Shown: positions 1-6,083 of the stretch, in pieces | Numbering within the stretch: the stretch's first letter is position 1 | Layout: each line of letters begins with the position of its first letter | Origin: JADHUC01 sp964617665 | GTDB taxonomy: Bacteria; Planctomycetota; Planctomycetia; Pirellulales; Pirellulaceae | Direction: 5' to 3' | Length of the DNA: 6,212 nucleotides | NCBI GenBank assembly: GCA_964617665.1 | Contig: CAZUAH010000737.1 | Location: 1-6,212 of the forward strand | Program-made: the position numbers and the translations under genes | Notes under the pieces: generated by a model | The model's database searches: none | What the model was told of the DNA's origin: nothing | Seen by the model: the letters and a program-made list of their open reading frames with translations, nothing else

Positions 1-493
1 GTGGCAAGCCTTCATCCGAAATGCGCGTGCGCCAAAGCGAAAGTCGCCGCAAGGTTTTGACTTGCCCTATCGCCATGGCTGCCTGATCACCCGCATCGGT
101 CCCGCTCAGATAGAGTCGCTCCAGGAACGGCATGTCGGCGATTGGAGCAAGGTCCTTATCGGTGATTCTTTGGCCCTCAGCGTTGTAGGCTTCGACTTTG
201 TGAAAGCGATCCTCACCGACGATCCGTGCCATCCAATCTGGCTCGGCTGCCACTGTTTCAGCGCGTCCACCGATTGCCACGAGTTTCTCGCATGCGATGA
301 ACTGAGCCCGGTAGGGTTCAATCCATTTCAGATAGAATGCTAGTCCAAGGCCCACGAGCGCAGTGAGCACGAAGATCGTGCGCAGCCGCCATCGAAAGAT
401 CTGTCTTATCTTCTTCAATCGCATTTCATCGCTCGGTGGACGACGAAGTGAGGATTTCCAGCGACACGCCAAACTGCTGACGCGCGAAGTCAT
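1..493 (-). CDS. Membrane-anchored leucine-rich-repeat protein, N-terminal part (C-terminus beyond window)
   Basis: The first 164 codons are visible; the gene runs off the left edge. A basic N-terminus (RRPPSDEMRLKKIRQIFRWR) is followed by one hydrophobic helix at about residues 38-54 (TIFVLTALVGLGLAFYL). An outer region follows that, from 'ITDKDLAPIADMPFLERLYL' to 'LRRLSLWRTRISDEGL', shows the LxxLxL...T.I.D.GL pattern of planctomycete leucine-rich repeats. The likely role is a membrane-tethered protein-interaction domain facing the periplasm; no enzyme motif is seen. The chosen ATG (493-491) overlaps the stop of the upstream gene as ATGA and the frame stays open, which favours translational coupling. 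No strong ribosome binding site precedes it. The alternative start is the ATG at 424-422, which removes 23 residues and places the basic stretch right at the N-terminus; it also lacks a clear ribosome binding site. The family is fairly sure, the start is not. Confidence 0.72.
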   Translation of the reverse strand, partial: MTSRVSSLACRWKSSLRRPPSDEMRLKKIRQIFRWRLRTIFVLTALVGLGLAFYLKWIEPYRAQFIACEKLVAIGGRAETVAAEPDWMARIVGEDRFHKVEAYNAEGQRITDKDLAPIADMPFLERLYLSGTDAGDQAAMAIGQVKTLRRLSLWRTRISDEGLP

Positions 494-1230
494 AGCCCGT
501 CGGGTTGTGGAACTCCGAAGACCATGTCGTCGAGCGTCACGCCGTCTCCGGCGTCGGAATCGGGCCAACCCGTGCCATTGATCAATTGGACACGCGAGAT
601 CGCGGGTATGGGGTTGCCGTTGGAATCGACTGCGATGAGCCCTCGGAATATCTTGCTTCCATTGGTGCCGCAGAACCCTTCGGCAACGCCGATCTGGCGG
701 TCGGCCCATCCGTACGCCGTAAGACTGCTGGGGCCCATTCCTGAATAGTCCTCGTCAATAAATGTGACGCCGAATCCCGTCACCATCGCCCCTTGTTTTC
801 CCACGGTGAACGTTACGTCCGTTGTTTTTGCACCGGGAATCGTTTTTGGACCGGGGGCGTAGGAGTTCGGCTGGGACGCCGCCGGGTAATCTTCGGGATG
901 GCCAAATGTTCGCCCTGCGAACTGCCCTGCGGTGCCCTTGATGTGAATGCCGCGCGACGCGTAGCGAGTTGTCAAGAAGGGGACGACATCAGATTTCGTT
1001 GTGTCAATGTCATCAAAGTCGATGCTCCGAATCAGTCCGCCCAGTCGCTTCTCGAACGAAGCACGATCCTTGTAGACCTCGATTCTTACCGTGGCAACTT
1101 CTCTGGTCCTTTCAAGCCGGTATCGGTCCTTTGCCCATGCGATCAACAAGGCGCAAACGAGCGTGACGACGAAAGCTGCCTTCAACGAAAAGCGCAATCG
1201 CGGAAATTTTCGTCGATTACTGGCAGGCAT
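490..1230 (-). CDS. Membrane-anchored protein with PEP-CTERM-type jelly-roll-like outer domain, 246 aa
   Basis: The N-terminus is basic (MPASNRRKFPRLRFSLK), followed by one membrane helix at about residues 17-33 and a charged stretch (AKDRYRLERTRE). The rest, about 50-246, should lie outside the membrane. It begins with 'DRASFEKRL..IRSIDFDDID', has a central 'VTFTVGKQGAMVTGFGVTFID', then a beta-rich part, and ends 'DGVTLDDMVFG'. The FDxI / GFxxxFxD / LDDMxFG order resembles the jelly-roll domain often found in PEP-CTERM and other exported proteins. Here the protein is held by an N-terminal helix and has no C-terminal PEP-CTERM sorting tail. The start is set by GGAGG six bases upstream and by the promoter just before it; the 88 in-frame codons further upstream are Arg-rich and were left out. 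It is the first gene of a pair with the leucine-rich-repeat gene (4-base overlap). The precise function is not recognised; the domain call is from pattern only. Confidence 0.75.
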   Translation of the reverse strand: MPASNRRKFPRLRFSLKAAFVVTLVCALLIAWAKDRYRLERTREVATVRIEVYKDRASFEKRLGGLIRSIDFDDIDTTKSDVVPFLTTRYASRGIHIKGTAGQFAGRTFGHPEDYPAASQPNSYAPGPKTIPGAKTTDVTFTVGKQGAMVTGFGVTFIDEDYSGMGPSSLTAYGWADRQIGVAEGFCGTNGSKIFRGLIAVDSNGNPIPAISRVQLINGTGWPDSDAGDGVTLDDMVFGVPQPDGL

Positions 1231-1236
1231 CTTGAT

Positions 1237-1241
1237 CCTCC
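1237..1241 (-). promoter_or_regulatory. Shine-Dalgarno site that fixes the jelly-roll gene start
   Basis: GGAGG on the minus strand, with a 6-base spacer to the ATG at 1230-1228. It decides against the much longer in-frame reading that begins inside the cytochrome gene at 1494. Confidence 0.8.
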
Positions 1242-1252
1242 ACCGTGCGTCG

Positions 1253-1281
1253 AGAATACGGTCTGGGGGTGATGCCGTCAA
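1253..1281 (-). promoter_or_regulatory. Sigma-70-type promoter for the jelly-roll / LRR pair
   Basis: On the minus strand, TTGACG (1281-1276; 5 of 6 to the -35 consensus) is followed by exactly 17 bases and TATTCT (1258-1253; 4 of 6 to the -10 consensus). A run of six T precedes and partly enters the -35. Transcription would start near 1246, giving a very short leader (about 16 bases) before the ATG with GGAGG inside it. The rest of the 253-base gap up to 1483 shows no convincing gene, and no hairpin plus T-run terminator for the cytochrome transcript was found. Confidence 0.6.
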
Positions 1282-1483
1282 AAAATCCGCCCATTGCGCC
1301 CACCTTATTGGCCGCCTTGTCCGAATCTGGCTGGGCTCGCGGGGAACGCCGGCAGCCTGACGCGCTGTTGAACGCGACGTGGGCCTCGCGAGTCTGATTC
1401 CTTCGCTGTCAGAGGGATTTGCCGGCCTCTTTCGGTGCTTTCCGCGGCCGCTTGGCGCGCCCCTCCCCTGTGGTTGGACAATC

Positions 1484-4400
1484 TCACATCTCAAACGCCA
1501 TCACCTCAACCAGGTGCCGGCCCGTGTTCGCCGAGTTGCTCGTTTGTGTGATCTTGATATGACGTATTGTCCTCTGCTCGAACTCGCAGGTGGTGCCCTT
1601 GGCCGTCGATGGCGCTTTGTTGTCACGCTTGTCGGCGACCATCTCCCATTTCTCTCCATCCAGCGAGGTCTCAACAGTGAATCCGTAACTGCGCTGGTCG
1701 CCGTAATAGCCGACAACCACGATGCGGCCAACAGCAGTCGGCTTCTCAAGGTCTACCTGCCACCAGGCAGGATCGCCGTTGGCAACATCCATCGCCCAGT
1801 AGCGATCAGTGTCCTTTGCACAACCGTCATTGGCCAGGTGCGCCGGGTGCTGTGCCATTGCGGTTGAGCAGGTCGCCGGTTTGCCGGTGGTCAGACTGAC
1901 AGAATCCGGCTCGATCGCAACACCGTCGGGGGTCAGGGTTCCCTGGATGCACATGGATCGAACGGTCGGGTTCGCGTGAAGCTTGGGCTCTTGACCGGGC
2001 AGATGATGACCGGTGACCGCGTTCCAATAACGCCTGTCGATTTCGTGGGGATCCAGTGGATCTGTTTCTCGATCGAATGTTTCAGGGAGAATCCCGTGGC
2101 GTTTCATCTCGCGGATGTACTCCACAGGCGCCTTCCACCCGGGCGTATCCCAGCGCGGGTCGGAATCGTGCAGGGCCTTGGTGTCCAGAATCGCGGCCAG
2201 CAATAGCTGGTAGTCCGGATCATCTTTGGACGCGAAGACGGAGGCGACCTTGTCGGTGATTGTCTCCGCGGGCTTTCTCGTACGATGGGCCTCCGAGCCC
2301 GTCGATTCCCCAGAGTCCTCCTGTTTCGACGGCCTCGGAGGGCCATCGTACGAACTTGAAGACGCGACCTCGAGGCAAGCCCCGTATCCGCCGGCTTCCT
2401 TGGCCAGAGGCGCCAGAAGCTGGACGGACTGCTCGGGGTGCGTCAAGTTGTAGAGGATGTGCTGCTGGAATCGCCAGACGGCCCGGTTGTCTGTCTGCTT
2501 GATCCTCCATGCGCGTTGGGGCTGGATCAGTTTGGTGCCCTGGCCCCAGTCCGCCGCATGCTTGGGCACGGTGCGCACGCCCGCGTGACAACCGCTACAG
2601 CGATGCTCGATGACCTTCGATGCTCGCTGGACGCTTTCGAAATTCACGATCCGCGTATCGATGGCCGTGAAGTGGGATTCCTCATATCCCGTGCTGCCAA
2701 TCATTCCCTGGATCAGGGCCGCGTAGGTGCCGATATACGGTGCGCCGCAATGAATCCAGTGCCGAATCATCTCGATTTCATGCCCGCTCAGTTGCACGGA
2801 ATGGTGTTCACCTCTCAGCATCTTCATGATGGGGCTTGCCGCGTCACCCAGGCCGTAGGGCGGATAATTGCTCTGTGGCAGGTTTCGACCGTCTGAGACT
2901 TGGTAGGTAGCGCTCAACGCGTAGTAACTGTGCGAATACACCGGACCGTGGTCACCAGTGAGGATCATGCCCCCGTCGCGTTTCTTCGGGTTGTGGCACT
3001 CGACACAGTGCTTGTCGAGGATCGGCTGAATATCGCGAGGATAGTCGATGACATCCCGGATCCCGGGCACGGGAGAAACTCGGCTGGGCTTACGCTTCAT
3101 CGCCTGGAGTTGATCGGTTATCACCGAGTCTGGGGCCGTCCGCCTGTTCCCGTGACAGCCTACGCAACTGGTTTCCTCGCCGGGCATGACGGAAAGAAAA
3201 CTCTGCATGCGTCTGACCGCCTTCCCCTCCTGATCCAACGCAACCAGAATGAGCGCCCTGTTGGCGGGCACTTCGAAATGGGCCGAACCATCTTCCTCGA
3301 CGGGCACGGTGCCGAGGATGCGCTCCAAGGTGAACGTTCCTCCGTAGCTTGTGGGCTCCATGCTGCCGGTGTAGTTGATCGGTTTCGGCAGCGATTCCAG
3401 GATCAACAGCCTCTTGATCTGTCCCTTTTTGACGCCGTCCATGTTTCGACCAACCGTCACATCGCTCAGCGTCAGCGTTCCCGTGGTCCGGGACAGGTCG
3501 ATGCGACTGGGAACGATTCGTTCGCGCTCGCGCGGGATCAGCGGACGCGGTTCGTTCAGCTCGAAGCCATCGTGGGTGTAAAGGGTCGTCATCTCACCCG
3601 ATCCGCACAGATGAACCAGGCTCGTGCCCTGCGCGGCCAGGAAATCGTCTTCCGACAACGCCCATGGATCCCGGAGATTGCTTGCTTCGTGCACTACGCG
3701 GAGCGCATCGAGGTCGTCAGGCCCGTTGCGGTCGCTCACGGTGCAAATCGTCCCCGCATGCTCAGCTCGGCCGTGGCTGGGCGAGTTGACAAATACGATC
3801 CGGCTGGAGCCGGGGATGGGTTGCGGGTCGATGAAGACTCCGCCGGGACGCATGTTGCCGTAATAGACCATCTGGCCCGTGCCGTCCGGATTAACGCTCC
3901 ACAGATGGTGATAATGGACCTGGCTGCGATCAACATACTCCCAACGCTGAAAGACAACCCGTCCGTCCGGGAGCACGCACGGCGTGTTGTCGTGTTCGAC
4001 ATTGGCCGAGATCTGCCGGATGTTCTGACCATCACGGTCACATCGGTGTAGCGTTGCCACCTGCGTGACCCAGCATTGCACGTAGCGTCTGGCGCGGCCG
4101 CTGACAAACATGATCGAGTCGTTCGGAAGCCAGCACGGTTCGATATCATCGTAAATCCCGAACGTAAGCTGCCGCAGCCCGCTGCCGTCGGATTGGATTT
4201 CGTACAGATGAAACGGCCCGGTTCCTCCCTTGCGATAGCTGAACAGGATGGTTTTGCCGTCATAATGCACTGCCGGATCGCGAAACGTTCCCTGGTCATC
4301 CTCAAACAAGACCGTGCTTTTGCCGGTGCTCAGATCGAGTTTGCAGAGCGAACCGCCCGAGGAGTAGGCTTTCTTGTGCGGGTACCGAGCGTAATAGCCG

Positions 4401-4636
4401 AGATTTGCGTACCAATGTCCATCGGGGATCTTCCCTCGCCCGTTGTGCGCCCGTTCGGCAAAGACGATGTCCCTAACCTCGTAACGATCGGCCAATCGCC
4501 GACAAAGTGATTCACGATCGCTTTCAGCCTTGCCCGACACATTGTGGGGACTTGCCGCGCCTGCACTGACGGGCAAACCAATCGCGGTTGAGAGAAGCGA
4601 AGCCGTTGCGAGGAACATGACGAGTGTCTTTCTCAT
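1484..4636 (-). CDS. Exported tri-heme cytochrome, hydrazine synthase alpha subunit-like, with C-terminal F5/8 type C domain, 1050 aa
   Basis: A signal peptide at 1-28 (MRKTLVMFLATASLLSTAIG...AGA) indicates export. Residues about 46-360 form a TolB/WD40-like beta-propeller, with strand motifs such as 'GKTILFSYR' and 'LRQLTFGIYDDIEPCWLP'. About 375-500 is the HzsA-like middle domain ('GTVPVEEDGSAHFEVPANRA', then 'SFLSVMPGEETSCVGCHG'). About 530-640 is a cytochrome c region ('YPRDIQPILDKHCVECHNP'). The heme c attachment motifs are CVGCH 491-495, CVECH 544-548 and CSGCH 680-684. About 797-871 matches the conserved family tail ('DDPDYQLLLAAI', 'REMKRHGILPETFD', 'RRYW'). About 912-1050 is an F5/8 type C (discoidin) domain ('WWQVDLEKPTAVGRIVV', 'FTVETSLDGEKWEMV'), usually a carbohydrate- or surface-binding module. 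The ATG is chosen for the signal peptide and AAGGAG (4652-4647) 10 bases upstream. Such proteins are common in non-anammox planctomycetes with unknown substrate; electron transfer or periplasmic redox chemistry is inference. Residues 762-787 are encoded by a palindromic element. The URO-D gene lies 74 bases upstream. Confidence 0.85.
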   Translation of the reverse strand: MRKTLVMFLATASLLSTAIGLPVSAGAASPHNVSGKAESDRESLCRRLADRYEVRDIVFAERAHNGRGKIPDGHWYANLGYYARYPHKKAYSSGGSLCKLDLSTGKSTVLFEDDQGTFRDPAVHYDGKTILFSYRKGGTGPFHLYEIQSDGSGLRQLTFGIYDDIEPCWLPNDSIMFVSGRARRYVQCWVTQVATLHRCDRDGQNIRQISANVEHDNTPCVLPDGRVVFQRWEYVDRSQVHYHHLWSVNPDGTGQMVYYGNMRPGGVFIDPQPIPGSSRIVFVNSPSHGRAEHAGTICTVSDRNGPDDLDALRVVHEASNLRDPWALSEDDFLAAQGTSLVHLCGSGEMTTLYTHDGFELNEPRPLIPRERERIVPSRIDLSRTTGTLTLSDVTVGRNMDGVKKGQIKRLLILESLPKPINYTGSMEPTSYGGTFTLERILGTVPVEEDGSAHFEVPANRALILVALDQEGKAVRRMQSFLSVMPGEETSCVGCHGNRRTAPDSVITDQLQAMKRKPSRVSPVPGIRDVIDYPRDIQPILDKHCVECHNPKKRDGGMILTGDHGPVYSHSYYALSATYQVSDGRNLPQSNYPPYGLGDAASPIMKMLRGEHHSVQLSGHEIEMIRHWIHCGAPYIGTYAALIQGMIGSTGYEESHFTAIDTRIVNFESVQRASKVIEHRCSGCHAGVRTVPKHAADWGQGTKLIQPQRAWRIKQTDNRAVWRFQQHILYNLTHPEQSVQLLAPLAKEAGGYGACLEVASSSSYDGPPRPSKQEDSGESTGSEAHRTRKPAETITDKVASVFASKDDPDYQLLLAAILDTKALHDSDPRWDTPGWKAPVEYIREMKRHGILPETFDRETDPLDPHEIDRRYWNAVTGHHLPGQEPKLHANPTVRSMCIQGTLTPDGVAIEPDSVSLTTGKPATCSTAMAQHPAHLANDGCAKDTDRYWAMDVANGDPAWWQVDLEKPTAVGRIVVVGYYGDQRSYGFTVETSLDGEKWEMVADKRDNKAPSTAKGTTCEFEQRTIRHIKITQTSNSANTGRHLVEVMAFEM
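2278..2353. repeat. 76-bp imperfect palindrome inside the cytochrome gene (possible in-frame palindromic element)
   Basis: The left arm 2278-2305 and right arm 2326-2353 are inverted copies pairing at 26 of 28 positions; mismatches are 2289/2342 (G-G) and 2298/2333 (C-C). The loop is 2306-2325. Pairing stops sharply at both ends (2277/2354 and 2276/2355 do not pair), and each end is the 8-base palindrome TCGTACGA. In the cytochrome frame it encodes SYDGPPRPSKQEDSGE and onwards to HRT (residues 762-786), a polar linker unlike the flanking folded parts. None of the six frames has a stop in these 76 bases. Because of the symmetry, the plus strand encodes a similar peptide (SYDGPPSPS...EGHRT). 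It looks like a small insertion of repeat type rather than a terminator, since it lies mid-gene with no T-run. Its spread in the genome is unknown. Confidence 0.7.
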
Positions 4637-4698
4637 GTTGAATTCTCTCCTTTTCCGCCGGAGTCCTTCAATGCATACAGCGCCTTCAGCCGCCACAT
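4633..4698 (-). CDS. Possible 21-residue ORF overlapping the cytochrome start
   Basis: An ATG at 4698-4696 opens 21 codons (MWRLKALYALKDSGG, then KGENST) and ends at a TGA that overlaps the cytochrome ATG as ATGA. This is the layout of a coupled upstream peptide. Against it, the only ribosome-binding-like bases (GAGG, 4704-4701) sit just two bases from the ATG, and the cytochrome has its own AAGGAG within this ORF. The peptide matches no family I know. It may be chance. Confidence 0.25.
   Translation of the reverse strand: MWRLKALYALKDSGGKGENST
4647..4652 (-). promoter_or_regulatory. Shine-Dalgarno site of the cytochrome gene
   Basis: AAGGAG on the minus strand, 10 bases before the ATG at 4636-4634. 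It supports the start that gives a clean signal peptide, rather than the in-frame extension to 5011 through the URO-D gene. Confidence 0.75.
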
Positions 4699-4710
4699 GA
4701 CCTCGTCGGA

Positions 4711-5805
4711 TTATACACCGCGAATCGGATACGTGCCGTGCTTCTGGATCGTCCTGATCATTGCCATGTAGTTCTCGAACGGCACGTATTCCGGGACGGA
4801 GTTGGAAGTTCCGCAGCAGTAGCCCCCGCCGGGGCCAATGGTGCGAATTCGCAGCTTCACCTCCTCCTCGACATCCTCGGGCGATCCCATCGTCATGGTC
4901 GAATCGAGGTTGATGTTTCCGTTCAGGCAGAGACGACCGCCGTAGGTGCGCTTCAACTGGGCGATATCCATGCTGGCCGGTTCGCATGGATGGAGCGCCT
5001 GAAAGCCGCACGCGATCAAATCATCGATCACCTGGTAAAGTCGACCGTCGGAGTGGTACATGTACAGAATTCCCTTGGCATGCACCAAATCGCCGATTCG
5101 CTTGTGCCACGGGAAGATATACTCTCGCAAGAAACGGGGCGAAACGATCGTCCCGCCGGTGTGGCCCAGATCGTCCGGCATGCGGACGGCGCCGACGCAA
5201 TTGTATTGCAGGATATTCTCCACAACGCGCAGCTGCGTCTTGGCCACGCGCTCGATCACTTTTTCGACCAGTGGTTCACCCGCGGCCAACGCCATGCAGA
5301 AATTCTCGAGGCCCATCAGCATCCAGGGAGCCGTGAAGACGTAGCCCACGTTGACAATCGCCTTGGCCTCGTCGGGCAGCAGTGCGTTGAGTCGAGCGAG
5401 CGTGTCGTAGCTAAAGGCCGTGTCGGGGTCTGGCCACTCGAAAGACTCGAACGAGGCGGCGTCGTGAATCACACCCACGCCCTCTTCGGCCCACATCCGC
5501 GTTTGCCCTTCATCGCTGCGCGGGTTGTATTGCGCTTCCAGCGGTTTCAGTATAGTCGTCTCCGACTGCTTGCCGCCCATCACGCCAGTGGTTTCCCCGC
5601 GGATCGCCTGACGGAACCCCAGACTCAGCGGCACGTAGTCGTAGCCGACCGTCATTTGGAAATCGACCTCGTCCTCCAGGCCGCGGATCGGCCTACCGAG
5701 GAACTCGGTCTTGATGTCCTCGGCGACGGTTCCGTCGAATTGCGGTATCCGCTTGGGTTCGCCCTGGCACAGGACGGCCGTCCGGAAATTATCAAAATCA
5801 GGCAC
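4711..5805 (-). CDS. Uroporphyrinogen decarboxylase (URO-D) family protein, 364 aa
   Basis: It resembles the broad URO-D superfamily (TIM barrel) that includes HemE and the cobamide-dependent methyltransferases MtaA/MtbA/CmuA. Seen in order: N-terminal 'QGEPKRIPQFDG', 'VGYDYVPLSLGF' near 53-64, 'MPDDLGHTGGTIVSPRFLRE' at 209-228, 'GILYMYHSDGRLYQVIDDLI' at 245-264, 'GFQALHPCEP' at 267-276, 'LCLNGNINL' at 292-300 and 'GGYCCGTSNSVPEYVPFENY' at 327-346. It lacks the HemE N-terminal 'RQAGRY' motif, so it is probably not the heme-pathway enzyme. The His-x-Cys zinc pair of MtaA-type methyltransferases is His-Ser-Asp here (251-253), so methyl transfer is uncertain. It is predicted cytoplasmic, with no signal or membrane segment. 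The start is a GTG (5805-5803) with a strong AAGGAGG six bases upstream. It is likely co-transcribed with the cytochrome downstream. The substrate is unknown. Confidence 0.85.
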   Translation of the reverse strand: MPDFDNFRTAVLCQGEPKRIPQFDGTVAEDIKTEFLGRPIRGLEDEVDFQMTVGYDYVPLSLGFRQAIRGETTGVMGGKQSETTILKPLEAQYNPRSDEGQTRMWAEEGVGVIHDAASFESFEWPDPDTAFSYDTLARLNALLPDEAKAIVNVGYVFTAPWMLMGLENFCMALAAGEPLVEKVIERVAKTQLRVVENILQYNCVGAVRMPDDLGHTGGTIVSPRFLREYIFPWHKRIGDLVHAKGILYMYHSDGRLYQVIDDLIACGFQALHPCEPASMDIAQLKRTYGGRLCLNGNINLDSTMTMGSPEDVEEEVKLRIRTIGPGGGYCCGTSNSVPEYVPFENYMAMIRTIQKHGTYPIRGV

Positions 5806-5811
5806 ACTTGC

Positions 5812-5818
5812 CCTCCTT
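5812..5818 (-). promoter_or_regulatory. Strong Shine-Dalgarno site supporting a GTG start
   Basis: AAGGAGG on the minus strand with a 6-base spacer before GTG at 5805-5803. It is the best ribosome binding site of the window and supports the GTG as the URO-D start. Confidence 0.8.
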
Positions 5819-5837
5819 CGGTTAAAGCCTGACCGTT

Positions 5838-5863
5838 CCTTGACGGCCCAAACGGCCGCAAGG
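5838..5863. other. Hairpin in the leader region of the URO-D gene
   Basis: CCTTG-a-CGGCC, loop CAAAC, GGCCG-CAAGG: ten base pairs with one bulged base (5843) and a five-base loop. It lies about 20 bases upstream of the URO-D ribosome binding site and on the far side of the divergent region from the plus-strand gene. There is no T-run on either strand, so it is not a typical terminator. It could be an RNA leader structure or a protein-binding site; the function is inference. Confidence 0.4.
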
Positions 5864-5998
5864 ACTACAGCGAATTCAATGTGCCCCCATGCTCGTCTGT
5901 GCGGCTCGTGCTGTCAACGTCCGCCGCTGCCCTGCCAAGAGCATTTCGACATCAGGCCGTCGTCGGTTGCCACGGGCGCGTCGGTCGCATAAGTTGGT

Positions 5999-6035
5999 TG
6001 ATCGCCCCAAAGCCGGGTCATAGGGCCGGCGATCA
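5999..6035. other. Inverted repeat upstream of the plus-strand secreted-protein gene
   Basis: TGATCGCC (5999-6006) and GGCGATCA (6028-6035) are perfect 8-base inverted copies with 21 bases between, centred about 67 bases before the ATG at 6084. The spacing suits either a weak RNA stem or a regulator binding site. No confident promoter could be placed around it, so the role is open. Confidence 0.3.
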
Positions 6036-6083
6036 GTAGCGTGAAACCACTCGGGAATACCACTTGTAGACAAGGAGAATCCC

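Noticed and set aside
1444..1461. Adjacent 8-base palindromes GCGGCCGC and GGCGCGCC, as in cloning-vector sites
   Set aside because: They sit in ordinary GC-rich intergenic DNA with no vector sequence around them; chance is enough.
1231..1494. 88 extra in-frame codons upstream of the jelly-roll gene, starting inside the cytochrome gene
   Set aside because: The peptide is Arg-rich and low in structure, would bury the membrane helix mid-protein, has no ribosome binding site, and the promoter plus GGAGG lie just before the inner ATG.
2900..4051. A 383-codon plus-strand ORF opposite the cytochrome gene
   Set aside because: It is the antisense shadow of the propeller and heme regions and its product shows no recognisable domain.
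4637..5011. In-frame extension of the cytochrome gene back into the URO-D gene
   Set aside because: It would place the signal peptide 125 residues into the protein and overlap the URO-D gene by 300 bases; the ATG at 4636 has AAGGAG and a clean signal peptide.
4738..5832. A 364-codon plus-strand ORF opposite the URO-D gene
   Set aside because: It mirrors the URO-D gene, whose minus-strand product has clear family motifs and a strong ribosome binding site. The plus-strand product resembles no family; long antisense frames are common in GC-rich DNA.
5889..5917. Possible promoter for the URO-D gene: exact TTGACA (5917-5912, minus) with 17 bases to GAGCAT
   Set aside because: The -35 is perfect but the -10 matches only 3 of 6, so it is not listed as a feature. 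Start-site mapping would settle it.
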